Assembly (NCBI GenBank): GCA_963817025.1
Contig: CAWFML010000005.1
Span: 1,240,001 to 1,304,000 of the forward strand
Direction of reading: 5' to 3'
DNA: 64,000 bases
Source: JACMLC01 sp963817025
GTDB lineage: Bacteria; Acidobacteriota; Blastocatellia; Pyrinomonadales; Pyrinomonadaceae
How positions within the stretch are numbered: position 1 is the stretch's first letter; each line of letters opens with the position of its first letter. Shown here piece by piece: positions 34,408 to 43,374 of this stretch. Made by a program: the position numbers and the translations under genes. The notes beneath the pieces were generated by a model that saw only the letters and a list, made by a program, of their open reading frames with translations, was not told the DNA's origin and searched no databases.

Positions 34408-34959
34408 TTAGAACATCAGGTCTGCAAAGCCACTGATCTTCGGAAGTGCGATTTCAGTGTAGCTGATGGTCGCGGCAAGGTTGCCGAGCACGTCCACGTT
34501 TGTGATTTGCTTAAAGTCGTCTGTGCCGCCTTTGGTGCGCAACTGGGCTTTTACTGCGCCGGTCGTGATCACGCTAGACTTGCTTATCTTCCACTCCATC
34601 AGGCCGCCGACCACATCGCCGAACAACATGCCTTTATAGACTCCGTTTTTGTAAACGGCCATCGTCCAAGTGCCTCCGACGATTATGTTCCCGCCATCTC
34701 TATTCGGCTGATACGAAGAATAGTTAAGCGAGACGGTCAGGTTGCCTTCGTCGCTTCCCATCGTGAAGGTATGACCCCAGCGTGTGTCATCAACTATGTC
34801 AACCGTTCCGGGCGAAACCTCTATGCCGGATAAACCTGCAAAGGTTTGTGACGTTCCCTGCCAGAGCACTGGATCGGTCGAGTTGTTGCCCCTTTGCGCG
34901 GCGGCGCTGCCGACTAGCACAAGCATGAGTGCGATTGTATAAATAAGCTGTTTCATCAT
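34408..34959 (-). CDS. Secreted hypothetical protein
   Basis: With ATG 34959, preceded by AAGGAG at the right distance, the product has 183 residues and a signal peptide (MMKQLIYTIALMLVLVGSAAAQ). The mature part is beta-rich with many Gly, Thr and Asn (GNLTVSLNYSSYQPNRDGGN, IIVGGTWTMAVYKNGVYKG) and ends in hydrophobic residues (SGFADLMF). I recognise no family; the pattern suggests a single beta-sandwich exported to the periplasm or outside. A longer reading frame to 35172 exists but lacks a signal and ribosome site at its start. Confidence 0.75.
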   Translation of the reverse strand: MMKQLIYTIALMLVLVGSAAAQRGNNSTDPVLWQGTSQTFAGLSGIEVSPGTVDIVDDTRWGHTFTMGSDEGNLTVSLNYSSYQPNRDGGNIIVGGTWTMAVYKNGVYKGMLFGDVVGGLMEWKISKSSVITTGAVKAQLRTKGGTDDFKQITNVDVLGNLAATISYTEIALPKISGFADLMF

Positions 34960-35508
34960 TGACTCCTTATCATCTCCGAAACCCTTGTGATAGACCGTCA
35001 GTAAACGCCGGAGATGAACCTTTGGCGAAAAGCGTTTTGGTGACGGCACAGTGTCTACTCTCATAAGGCATACCTGTATCGCTGCGCCGCAACACTGTGA
35101 ATGCGACGCATGATTTAAAGATTGAAGCGTGCTAAAAGTTTTTTCGTCGAGCAGGTACGTGGCCTGCGCCAAACCGTAAGAGCAATGAGTGTGCCAGAAG
35201 AGAGAGCCTGTAAGTTGTCAGGATATGGCGTTAAGTAATTGACGCGCGTGTGACGCAATAAAATCAGAATAAAAATCGTGCGAAAAATAATAAAGAGCTT
35301 TTGAATTAACGAGGGAGAGCTTGCAGATTGCGTCCTCGCGCAAATCCTCGCATGTCCATAGCGCGACACCTATAGTTGCTCTGTGATTCAAGCTGAAACA
35401 AACGCGACAGAGCCTTCAATTTATTGGATGGCTAAATGGCAGGGAAAACTGCGTGCAAAAGTACTAAGAAGCGATTTCAACACTCAAGCTACCGGATGCT
35501 CCGACTCA
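34960..35508. other. Intergenic stretch without a convincing gene
   Basis: This upstream region of the 34408-34959 gene becomes AT-rich between about 35225 and 35305 and may hold its promoter. An 84-codon reading frame on the minus strand (35115-35369) has no ribosome site or domain-like sequence and I do not call it. No RNA gene was recognised. Confidence 0.5.
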
Positions 35509-35600
35509 TTTGCGCCTTAAGTTTTATCTTTGCGCCTTTGCGCGAAACTATTTTGTTCATGCAAAGGAGCAAACAAAGAAAGACTCAAGGCGCAAAGGCT
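35509..35600. repeat. Inverted repeat, family A copy 7
   Basis: TTTGCGCCTTAAGTTTTATC then CTTTGCGCCTTTGCGCGAAAC on the left and GCAAAGGAGC, AAAGACTCAAGGCGCAAAG on the right form outer and inner stems. The inner stem is more decayed than in other copies. Confidence 0.8.
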
Positions 35601-35740
35601 TGACTCTATAAATCCCTTGAGTTTTTTGAAATAGTCTCTAAGAGGAGCCGGGAGAGAGATGAGGAATGCTCTCTCGAATAAATATCGTGCAGGCTGGATA
35701 ACAAAGCGGGCTTAGCGAAAATTAATCGAGCAGTTGCTGC

Positions 35741-36139
35741 TCAGATCGTATCGTCGTCCGTCTTTGAGCGCGGGTCAAGCTCGAATCTTTCGCGGTCGCG
35801 GCGGTCTATCTTGTCTATGAACTCAAGCTCTTCGTTGTCTTCGTAATTGACGCCGATGGCATGCGCGTTCTCTTCGACATTAGACTGATCCGGCGTCGGA
35901 TTATCGCCCGCGACGGATTCCTCTCCGCTGTCGTTGACATCCTCCCATGTCGCGTCCAGATCGCCGCCCGCGTCGCTCGGCGAAGCCGAAGTGTTATTAC
36001 GCAGGCGCTGGGCCAATTGACCGGGGTCTTTCGGCGCACGCGCAATCTCTTCTTCCATAAACTCTTCGATCTCAGGGTCAGGCACATAATCTGCGCCGCT
36101 GATTTTCTCAAACTCGTCTTCTGCGCGATTCTTCGGCAT
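35741..36139 (-). CDS. DUF6335 family acidic protein
   Basis: The 132-residue protein is strongly acidic and soluble. GGDLDATWEDVNDSGEESVA, GDNPTPDQSNVEENAHAIGV, and DKIDRRDRERFELDPRS match the conserved pattern of DUF6335, a family known mainly from cyanobacteria and acidobacteria and without a known function. I chose ATG 36139, which has GGGGAGC at a good distance; an upstream GTG/ATG reading would add five residues. It is flanked by family A repeats on both sides. Confidence 0.75.
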   Translation of the reverse strand: MPKNRAEDEFEKISGADYVPDPEIEEFMEEEIARAPKDPGQLAQRLRNNTSASPSDAGGDLDATWEDVNDSGEESVAGDNPTPDQSNVEENAHAIGVNYEDNEELEFIDKIDRRDRERFELDPRSKTDDDTI

Positions 36140-36773
36140 CGTTACGCTCCCCACATAATGTCTGAAACAGGCTTCTCATCAGTCAAAGCTAACAGTGACT
36201 TTGAGACTGTGCGCCTTTAAATTGTTTTCGTTCTCAGTGTGCCTGCACTATAGCAAATGGATTTGAAAAACCACAATCCTGCGTGACGCGCATGATGGGG
36301 TAATCGTAAAAAATGTCGCCGGAAAAATTCTTGTAAGAAAACTTGCAATCGAATATACACCGCCTCATTCAATGGTTATCAAGCTCTGACATCATTTTCA
36401 CAGTCTGCGGTTGTTCTGCCGGTCAAACCTGAGCTGAGAGTGTAAGAAGCTGATCGGAAGAGGTGTACTGACAACATGCCCGCTGCTTCTTAGCACAGCT
36501 TCCAAACCTTCGCGCAGTACGTGGTTGAGTTTAATCAGTAAGCGAATAGCGCAGAAAGTTTTACGCAAAAGCGCAAAGGCGCAAAGAAGACTTTACATGT
36601 TTTCTTTGCGCCACCAGCGCCTTTGCGGGAGACGTTTTCCGCTCTTCCGAAAGGCTCTGCTTGACGTTTAAGAGTCCGCGTCTTACACTAAAACTTGACA
36701 CGTTACACCGTAAATTCATCAACTTTTCACAGCGTTTCGCCTTCGATGCGTTGTGACCAACGTCTGGATTCCT
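36140..36773. other. Long divergent intergenic region before aconitase
   Basis: About 630 bases separate the DUF6335 gene from acnA. It contains family A copy 8 (36552-36638) and a TTGACA at about 36698, which lacks a clear -10 partner. I see no coding sequence with a ribosome site. Confidence 0.5.
36552..36638. repeat. Inverted repeat, family A copy 8
   Basis: AAAGTTTTACGCAAAAGCGC and AAAGGCGCAAAGAA on the left pair with TTCTTTGCGCCACCAGCGCC and TTTGCGGGAGACGTTT on the right, imperfectly. The right arm carries the CACCAGCG word of copy 2 while the left arm has lost it. Confidence 0.8.
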
Positions 36774-39662
36774 ATGTCACATAATCTCTTTAACACACTT
36801 CAAAATTTCGACGCCGGAGCGGGAAGCGAGGGCAAGTTTTATTCTCTGCCGCAGCTTGAGAAAGAGGGCGTCGGCCCCATCTCAAAGCTGCCCGTCAGTA
36901 TCCGCATCGTGCTCGAATCCGTGCTCAGAAATTTCGACGGCAAAAAGATAACCGAAGAAAACGTCCGCAGCCTTGCCAACTGGGGCGCAAGTGCAGAGCG
37001 CACGGAGGAGATTCCTTTCGTCGTCGCGCGCGTGTTGTTACAGGATTTTACGGGCGTGCCTTTGCTGGTTGATCTGGCGGCGATGCGTTCGGCTGTCGCG
37101 CGGCTCGCGCGCGATACGAAGATGATCGAGCCGCTCGTGCCGGTTGACCTTGTGATTGACCATTCGGTGCAGGTTGATTTTTCGAGCACGAACGATTCCT
37201 TCATGCGCAACATGGAGATGGAGTTCAAGCGCAATAACTCGCGCTATCAATTTCTGAAGTGGGGCATGCAGGCGTTTGACGGCTTTCGCGTCGTGCCGCC
37301 GGGCATAGGCATCGTGCATCAGGTCAATCTCGAATATTTGGCAAAGGGCGTGTGGGAAAAGGACGGCGTTTATTATCCGGACACATTGGTCGGGACGGAT
37401 TCGCACACGACGATGATTAACGGACTCGGCATCGTCGCGTGGGGCGTCGGCGGCATAGAGGCGGAAGCGGGAATGCTGGGCCAGCCCGTCTATTTCCTGA
37501 CGCCGGATGTCGTGGGCGTGCACCTGAGCGGAAGCCTGCAAGAGGGAGTGACGGCGACAGACCTTGTGCTGCGCGTGACGGAGATGCTGCGGCAGGCGAA
37601 GGTCGTCGGCAAGTTCGTAGAGTTTCATGGCGAAGGCGCGACCAGCTTGCCCGCCACGGACAGGGCGACGATTGCCAACATGGCTCCCGAATACGGCGCG
37701 ACGATGGGCTTTTTCCCTGTGGACGAAGAGACCTGCAAATATTTTGAGCAGACCGGACGCACCTCTGAGCAGGTGGATGCCGTGCGCAACTACTATAAAG
37801 CGCAGGGTCTGTTCGGCATCCCGCAGCGCGGCGAATGCGAATACACGACCCTGCTTGAGCTTGACCTGTCGGAAATTCATCCGGCAGTCGCTGGCCCAAA
37901 ACGCCCGCAGGATCGTATCGAATTGCCGGATTTGAAGAACAAGTTTTTAGAGCTTTTTCAAAAGCCTGTCAGCGAGAACGGCTATGGCAAGAAGGAAAAA
38001 GATTTAGCAAAGCGGTTCGATGTTCGTGTCGGAAGAAGCGCCCTGCGTAGTTTGCCCGTGCTGGCCGGAGGCGGCGCGCAGGAGCAGGAGACCGCGCCGG
38101 ATGTCGAAGATAATCACGTTAGTGAAAAGAATACCAGCCCTTTGACCGAGTTGGAGATGATGAACAATCGCCCGACTCCAGACCGTATACAGGACATTAC
38201 CTCCGAGGATTTCCCGGAAAGGTTTGACGACCTCGGTCATGGAGACGTGGTGATTGCAGCTATCACTTCATGCACCAATACTTCTAATCCGAGCGTCATG
38301 CTCGCCGCCGGGCTGGTGGCTAAGAAGGCCGTCGAGCGCGGGTTGAGCCTCGACCCGTCCGTCAAAACTTCGCTCGCGCCGGGTTCGCGCGTGGTCACGG
38401 ATTATCTGGAAAAGACAGGGCTTCAGGAATACTTAAACAAGCTCGGCTTTAACCTTGTCGGCTATGGCTGCACGACCTGCATCGGCAACTCTGGCCCACT
38501 CGACCCGCGCATCGAGGATGTCATCACGAAAAACGATTTGATCGCGGCGAGCGTGCTGTCCGGCAACAGAAACTTTGAAGCGCGCGTGCACCAGAGCGTG
38601 AAGGCAAATTTTCTGATGAGTCCGCCGCTCGTCGTGGCCTTTGCGCTGGCAGGCCGCGTCAACATAGACATGTCCAGAGAGCCACTCGGCAAGGATAGAA
38701 ACGGGCAGGACGTTTTCCTGCGCGACATCTGGCCCAGCCTTGAAGAGGTGCGCGAACTGCTCGGCTCTGCTTTCGACCCTGCAACCTTCCAGAGATTGTA
38801 TAGCGACTTTGCCGAGCAAAACCCGCTCTGGAACGAGATTCCGTCGAGCACAGGTCAGGTTTACGAATGGGATTCGCAATCAACTTATATACAGGAGCCG
38901 CCCTACTTTGAAAAATTCAGTATGGAGGCCGATAAGTTCTGCGACATCCGTGGCGCGCGGCCCCTTGCGATGTTCGGCGACTCTGTGACGACAGACCACA
39001 TCTCGCCCGCCGGAGCCATCAAGCCCAAATCGCCCGCAGGGCTTTATCTGCAACTGCGCGGCGTCGGCGTCGGCGATTTCAATTCCTACGGCTCGCGGCG
39101 CGGCAATCATCAAGTAATGGTGCGCGGGACGTTTGCCAACGTGCGTATCAAAAACTTGATGGTTCCCGGCACAGAAGGCGGCGTGACGATGCTGCAACCC
39201 GTGGGCGAACAGATGAGCATCTATGATGCCTCTGTGCATTACATGGCGGCGGGCGTGCCTTTGATCGTCATGGCGGGGCAGGAATACGGCACTGGCAGCT
39301 CGCGCGACTGGGCCGCGAAAGGCACGCGCCTGCTCGGCGTCAAAGCCGTGATTGCCGAAAGCTTTGAACGCATACATCGCTCGAATCTGGTCGGCATGGG
39401 CGTTCTGCCATGCCAGTTTAAGGAAGGCGTCAACGCGCAAACGCTCTCGCTCAATGGAACGGAGACATTCGATCTCGTCGGGCTTGAGAGTGAAGCTGTC
39501 AGGCCGAGGCAGGATGTCACGCTCGTCATCCATCGCGCCAGCGGCGAGACGGAAGAAGTCCCCGTCGCGCTGCGCATTGATACTCCGATTGAGATTGAGT
39601 ACTACCAGCACGGCGGCATCCTGCCCTACGTGCTGCGCCAGTTGCTGGCCCAGACAGAATAA
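36774..39662 (+). CDS. acnA: Aconitate hydratase (AcnA type)
   Basis: This TCA-cycle enzyme interconverts citrate and isocitrate. With ATG 36774 it has 962 residues, some 60 more than most AcnA proteins. The catalytic landmarks are intact: GTDSHTTMINGLGIVAWGVG, the [4Fe-4S] ligands C500 in TSCTNTSNP and C566 and C569 in YGCTTCIGNSGPL, and the swivel-domain loop GTGSSRDWAAKGT. The extra length lies mainly around residues 405-490, where VGRSALRSLPVLAGGGAQEQ and an acidic NNRPTPDRIQDITSEDFPER segment separate the core domains. A GTG at 36753 is an alternative start. Confidence 0.96.
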   Translation: MSHNLFNTLQNFDAGAGSEGKFYSLPQLEKEGVGPISKLPVSIRIVLESVLRNFDGKKITEENVRSLANWGASAERTEEIPFVVARVLLQDFTGVPLLVDLAAMRSAVARLARDTKMIEPLVPVDLVIDHSVQVDFSSTNDSFMRNMEMEFKRNNSRYQFLKWGMQAFDGFRVVPPGIGIVHQVNLEYLAKGVWEKDGVYYPDTLVGTDSHTTMINGLGIVAWGVGGIEAEAGMLGQPVYFLTPDVVGVHLSGSLQEGVTATDLVLRVTEMLRQAKVVGKFVEFHGEGATSLPATDRATIANMAPEYGATMGFFPVDEETCKYFEQTGRTSEQVDAVRNYYKAQGLFGIPQRGECEYTTLLELDLSEIHPAVAGPKRPQDRIELPDLKNKFLELFQKPVSENGYGKKEKDLAKRFDVRVGRSALRSLPVLAGGGAQEQETAPDVEDNHVSEKNTSPLTELEMMNNRPTPDRIQDITSEDFPERFDDLGHGDVVIAAITSCTNTSNPSVMLAAGLVAKKAVERGLSLDPSVKTSLAPGSRVVTDYLEKTGLQEYLNKLGFNLVGYGCTTCIGNSGPLDPRIEDVITKNDLIAASVLSGNRNFEARVHQSVKANFLMSPPLVVAFALAGRVNIDMSREPLGKDRNGQDVFLRDIWPSLEEVRELLGSAFDPATFQRLYSDFAEQNPLWNEIPSSTGQVYEWDSQSTYIQEPPYFEKFSMEADKFCDIRGARPLAMFGDSVTTDHISPAGAIKPKSPAGLYLQLRGVGVGDFNSYGSRRGNHQVMVRGTFANVRIKNLMVPGTEGGVTMLQPVGEQMSIYDASVHYMAAGVPLIVMAGQEYGTGSSRDWAAKGTRLLGVKAVIAESFERIHRSNLVGMGVLPCQFKEGVNAQTLSLNGTETFDLVGLESEAVRPRQDVTLVIHRASGETEEVPVALRIDTPIEIEYYQHGGILPYVLRQLLAQTE

Positions 39663-39769
39663 AGCCGGAAGAGCGATGCGGCAGGAATGATATAAGCATC
39701 GCTCAGATTGCCCCTTTGTTGTCCATACTCTTTTAAAGAGGTGGTTTCAAAACTCACGCCACGATTCAT

Positions 39770-39876
39770 TCAACCCTTTGCGCCTTCGGTTTTAAGTTTG
39801 CGCCCCCGGCGTGAAACAGCGACGTTTCGCGCTGGGGCGCAAAGAGATATAGCTCAAGGCGCAAAGAAGAGGGTTG
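39770..39876. repeat. Inverted repeat, family A copy 9
   Basis: TCAACCCTTTGCGCC (left) and AGGCGCAAAG...GGGTTGA (right) form the outer stem; GTTTGCGCCCCCGGCGTGAA and TTTCGCGCTGGGGCGCAAA form the inner stem. It lies between acnA and the ion channel gene. Confidence 0.9.
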
Positions 39877-39903
39877 AGTTTTTGCAAAGCAGTTTAAGTT
39901 TGG

Positions 39904-41079
39904 ATGACAACCATTCTCTTTACTCTCGCGGGTGTCGGGCTGGTGTTGCTGGTCGTATATGATGTCTACGCGACTATCCTGCACTCGCGCTCGCGCTCCG
40001 GCCCGATTGCAGAGCCGCTCAACAGCATCATCTGGCGCACGGTGCTGGCCGTCGCTTTCAAGCTCTCGCGCTCTACGCGCCACAGGCTGCTTAACTCGGT
40101 TGGCCCGCTACTGCTTCCGCTGCTGATTGTCATTTACATCCTGACCCTCATCGTCGGCTTCGCCACAATCTATTATCCAAGAATGCCCGCAGAGTTTATC
40201 TTCAGCCCGCAGGCGACAGGCGGCGGATGGATGGATGCTGTTTATTTTAGCGGCGTGACATTGATTACGGTCGGCTATGGAGACATCGCTCCGCATTCGA
40301 CTGCGATGAGATTGGTCTCTCTGTTTCAGGCTCTTTCAGGGTTTGCGTTAATCTCGCTGGCTATTACATATCTCATCACCGTCTACGGCCAGTTGGAGCG
40401 CAAACGCGTCGCGGCCCTGGCTTTTTATTATCACTCGGAACAGGGCGCGGACGCCGCAGGCTTTATCGCCAACCATTTTGTTGAAGATAAATTCCACGGT
40501 CTCGAAGCCACGCTGCGCATCGCCTCGCGCGAGATGCAACTGATTCTCGAATCGCATACGGAGCATTCCGTCCTGCACTATTTCCACCCAATAGAAGTTC
40601 ACAAGAGCCTGCCGCGCATGATGTTTCTCGTGCTGGAGATTTGCACTGTGATTCGTTCATGTCTCGACACACAGGTTTACGCGGAAACGGGCAATCATCC
40701 CGCTGTCATGATGCTGGAAGCGAGCGGCAGGCATGTGCTCGGCGAACTGTATGCGATGCTCGATCTTGAGCGGCGCAAGACGCGGCGAGAGGAAACGCCC
40801 GGCATTGACGAGAAAAGGTGGCGGCTGAGATTTAATCAAAGCATCCTTCGTCTCAAAATTGCAGGCATCAAGACCCGCCCTGACCAGGAGGCCGCATGGG
40901 AGCTTTATCGCACGCGACGCGAGGAATGGGAATCGCAGCTTCATCGTCTGGCAAACTACACGGGCTATGACTGGAACGAAGTCACTGGCGACCGCGACCT
41001 GCGCGAAGCCGCAGAAGAGATGGACGACACGGGTGATTGGGGAGAGAAGGAAAGAGAGAAGAAAAAAGTAAAAAGGTAA
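39904..41079 (+). CDS. Two-helix potassium-channel-like protein
   Basis: The 391-residue protein starts with three to four hydrophobic helices (ILFTLAGVGLVLLVVYDVYA, LLPLLIVIYILTLIVGFATI, and the pore region). The pore has the potassium selectivity filter in SGVTLITVGYGDIAPHS, followed by the inner helix LVSLFQALSGFALISLAITY. A soluble helical domain of about 240 residues follows; it has no RCK/TrkA nucleotide-binding motif that I can see. It is expected in the inner membrane as a K+ channel. The last residues (KKVKR) and stop codon are coded at the border of family B copy 3. Confidence 0.88.
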   Translation: MTTILFTLAGVGLVLLVVYDVYATILHSRSRSGPIAEPLNSIIWRTVLAVAFKLSRSTRHRLLNSVGPLLLPLLIVIYILTLIVGFATIYYPRMPAEFIFSPQATGGGWMDAVYFSGVTLITVGYGDIAPHSTAMRLVSLFQALSGFALISLAITYLITVYGQLERKRVAALAFYYHSEQGADAAGFIANHFVEDKFHGLEATLRIASREMQLILESHTEHSVLHYFHPIEVHKSLPRMMFLVLEICTVIRSCLDTQVYAETGNHPAVMMLEASGRHVLGELYAMLDLERRKTRREETPGIDEKRWRLRFNQSILRLKIAGIKTRPDQEAAWELYRTRREEWESQLHRLANYTGYDWNEVTGDRDLREAAEEMDDTGDWGEKEREKKKVKR

Positions 41080-41130
41080 AAGGCAAAAGGGAAGATGCGA
41101 GGGATGCTATCTTCACTTTTGCCTTTTGCC
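41075..41130. repeat. Inverted repeat, family B copy 3 (inverted relative to copy 2)
   Basis: GGTAAAAGGCAAAAGGGAAG AT (41075-41096) pairs with 41109-41130 with two mismatches. The loop GCGAGGGATGCT is the reverse complement of the copy 2 loop apart from two bases, so this copy lies in the opposite orientation. Confidence 0.9.
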
Positions 41131-41219
41131 TTCACCTGTGGCGGAATGATAGAGTAAGCCGTAGCCACATACGATTTCAGCAGCGCAAAAATACACACTA
41201 ACTACAGGAGTAAACCCTT

Positions 41220-42728
41220 ATGTCTTCAGCGCAACAAACAACAGCTAACACGCCTCGTAAATACCAACTCTTCATAGACGGGAAATGGGTGGATGCCGAA
41301 TCCGGCAAAACTTTTTCGACGCCGAATCCTGCGACCGGAGAAACTCTGGCAGAGGTCGCCGAAGCGGATAAAGCCGATATTGATAAAGCTGTCGTCGCCG
41401 CACGCAAGGCTTTCGAGGGCAAGTGGGGAAAGATGAGCGCGCGTGATCGTGGCCGGTTGATGTACAAATTATCGCAGCTTATCGAAGAGCGTTCGCCGGA
41501 GCTGGCCCCACTGGAAACGGCGGACAACGGCAAGCCGATACGCGAATCGCAGTATGTTGACCTGCCGCAGGTGGTGGAGAATTTTGAATACTTTGCCGGT
41601 TGGGCCACCAAGATCGAGGGCGAGACGATTCCCGTTCCCGGCCAGATGTTCAACTACACTTTGCGCGAACCCCTCGGCGTTTGCGGGCAGATTATCCCGT
41701 GGAATTTTCCGCTCCTGATGGCCGCGTGGAAACTCGCGCCCGCGCTCGCAGCCGGAAACACAATCGTGCTCAAGCCCGCCGAACAAACTCCGGTCAATGC
41801 TATGGAGCTTGGCAAGCTGATTCAGGAAGCGGGATTTCCGGACGGCGTGGTTAACATCGTGCCGGGTTACGGCGAAACTGCCGGAGCCGCGCTCGCTTCG
41901 CATCCGGGCATAGACAAAATCGCTTTCACAGGCTCAACCGAAGTCGGAAAACTCATAGCGCGCGAGGCCGCGCAGAACCTGACCAAAGTCTCTCTCGAAC
42001 TCGGCGGCAAAGCTCCGAACATCATCTTTGCGGATGCAGACATCGAGCAGGCCGTCAGCGGCGCGATGATGGGCATCTTCTTCAATCAGGGGCAGGTCTG
42101 CTGCGCCGGTTCAAGACTTTTCGTCGCAGAGGAAATCAAAGACGAGTTTCTCGGTCGTCTCAAAGAGAAGTCGGAGAAGATTAAGGTCGGCAATCCGATG
42201 GATTCGGGAACGCATATGGGGCCGCAAGTTTCCGAGGAACAACTGACGCGCATCAAGGGCTATGTGGACATCGCGCGCGAAGAAGGCGCAACGGTTCTCT
42301 CCGGCGGCGAGTCGCCCGTGCTCGAAGGCGATTTCAAGAACGGATATTTCTTCCAGCCGACTATCTTCGGTGAAGTGAAAAACCAGATGCGCGTCGCGCA
42401 GGAAGAAATCTTCGGGCCGGTCGTCAGCGCCATCACGTTTACGGATGAAGACGACCTGCTCAAACAGGCCAACGAAACCATCTACGGACTGTCGGCGGGC
42501 ATCTGGACCAAAGACATCACGCGCGCACATCGCTTTGCCAAAAACGTCCATGCCGGTACGGTCTGGATTAACACTTTCAACATGTTCAATGCCGCATCGC
42601 CCTTCGGCGGTTTCAAGCAATCCGGCTATGGCCGCGAGATGGGCAAACACGCGCTAGAGCTTTACACGCATGTCAAGAGCGTGTGGGTTGACCTGTCAGG
42701 CAAGCCGATTGGCTGGTACGGGAAATAA
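41220..42728 (+). CDS. NAD(P)-dependent aldehyde dehydrogenase
   Basis: The 502-residue enzyme is a standard ALDH. PWNFPLLMAAWKLAPALAAG and FTGSTEVGKLI bind the coenzyme, VSLELGGKAPNIIF contains the general-base Glu, and GQVCCAGSRLFV holds the nucleophile Cys294. EEIFGPVVSAITF and the C-terminal NTFNMFNAASPFGGFKQSGY GRE segment place it in the ALDH1/betaine-aldehyde-dehydrogenase-like group. The substrate cannot be fixed. It follows a repeat hairpin and has AGGAG before the ATG. Confidence 0.95.
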   Translation: MSSAQQTTANTPRKYQLFIDGKWVDAESGKTFSTPNPATGETLAEVAEADKADIDKAVVAARKAFEGKWGKMSARDRGRLMYKLSQLIEERSPELAPLETADNGKPIRESQYVDLPQVVENFEYFAGWATKIEGETIPVPGQMFNYTLREPLGVCGQIIPWNFPLLMAAWKLAPALAAGNTIVLKPAEQTPVNAMELGKLIQEAGFPDGVVNIVPGYGETAGAALASHPGIDKIAFTGSTEVGKLIAREAAQNLTKVSLELGGKAPNIIFADADIEQAVSGAMMGIFFNQGQVCCAGSRLFVAEEIKDEFLGRLKEKSEKIKVGNPMDSGTHMGPQVSEEQLTRIKGYVDIAREEGATVLSGGESPVLEGDFKNGYFFQPTIFGEVKNQMRVAQEEIFGPVVSAITFTDEDDLLKQANETIYGLSAGIWTKDITRAHRFAKNVHAGTVWINTFNMFNAASPFGGFKQSGYGREMGKHALELYTHVKSVWVDLSGKPIGWYGK

Positions 42729-42745
42729 TCGAGTATTCTGAAAAA

Positions 42746-42840
42746 TCTTTGCGCCTTGAGGTTTTCTATCTTCGCGCCCCCGGCGTGAAACAGCAACGTT
42801 TCTCGCCGGGGGCGCGAAGATAAAACGAAGGCGCAAAGAT
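42746..42840. repeat. Inverted repeat, family A copy 10
   Basis: Outer ATCTTTGCGCCTT/AAGGCGCAAAGAT and inner TATCTTCGCGCCCCCGGCG/CGCCGGGGGCGCGAAGATA stems, the latter perfect over 19 bases, with GTTTC in the apical part. Confidence 0.92.
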
Positions 42841-42961
42841 TTGAGCGGTTTTGGTCTCTTGAGTTTTGAAAGCCATTGCCAACCATTTCCGCTCTTGATG
42901 CGTCTTTGTTATCATCGCTGTGCTCTCCCAACAAGTGATTTGAAACTTAAAGGAGATGCCC

Positions 42962-43309
42962 ATGACCAACGTTCGTCGCACAATTTTTCTGTCGTTCCTT
43001 CTCGCGGGAGCGATCTTCTTAACTGCCTGTCCCAATCGTGAATCCATCTCGAAAATAAATGCCGATCCGGGTCGTTATCGCAACAAGGATGTAGCCATCG
43101 CGGGCAACGTGACGGACAGCTACGGAGTTTTGGGGACGGGCGCATACGAGATAGATGACGGCACGGGCACGATCTGGGTTATCACGCGGCGCGGCGTGCC
43201 GGCGCGCGGCTCTCAGGTCGGGGCGAAAGGGCGCATCAACACCGGCTTTAGCTTTGGCGGCAGAAGCTTTGGCACGGTCATGGAAGAATCAGAACGCAAG
43301 GCCAGATAA
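42962..43309 (+). CDS. Small OB-fold-like lipoprotein
   Basis: The 115-residue product has a lipobox (AGAIFLTAC) and a beta-rich mature part: DPGRYRNKDVAIAGNVTDSY, AYEIDDGTGTIWVITRRGVP, SQVGAKGRINTGFSFGG. The order 'place-keeping strand, G-V turn, DDGTG, W' is that of nucleic-acid or ligand-binding OB folds of the YgiW/tRNA-anticodon-like kind, and small lipoproteins of this sort are common in Gram-negative envelopes. I chose ATG 42962 because AAAGGAG ends seven bases earlier; the ATG at 42956 is too close to it. Confidence 0.75.
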   Translation: MTNVRRTIFLSFLLAGAIFLTACPNRESISKINADPGRYRNKDVAIAGNVTDSYGVLGTGAYEIDDGTGTIWVITRRGVPARGSQVGAKGRINTGFSFGGRSFGTVMEESERKAR

Positions 43310-43323
43310 TTTTTTCATTTACT

Positions 43324-43374
43324 CATTGGTTCGCCGGTTCATTAAAATTGAGTAAATGAGCCGATGAATCAATG
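43324..43374. repeat. Imperfect inverted repeat, family G, containing a start codon
   Basis: CATTGGTTCGCCGGTTCATT (43324-43343) and AATGAGCCGATGAATCAATG (43355-43374) are complements with four mismatches. The last three bases are the ATG of the next gene. Confidence 0.7.

Noticed and set aside
34366..34833. Plus-strand frame after the cyclophilin gene
   Set aside because: It is opposite a gene with signal peptide and strong ribosome site and starts inside the terminator.
35115..35369. 84-codon minus-strand frame
   Set aside because: No ribosome site, mixed low-complexity sequence, no family likeness.
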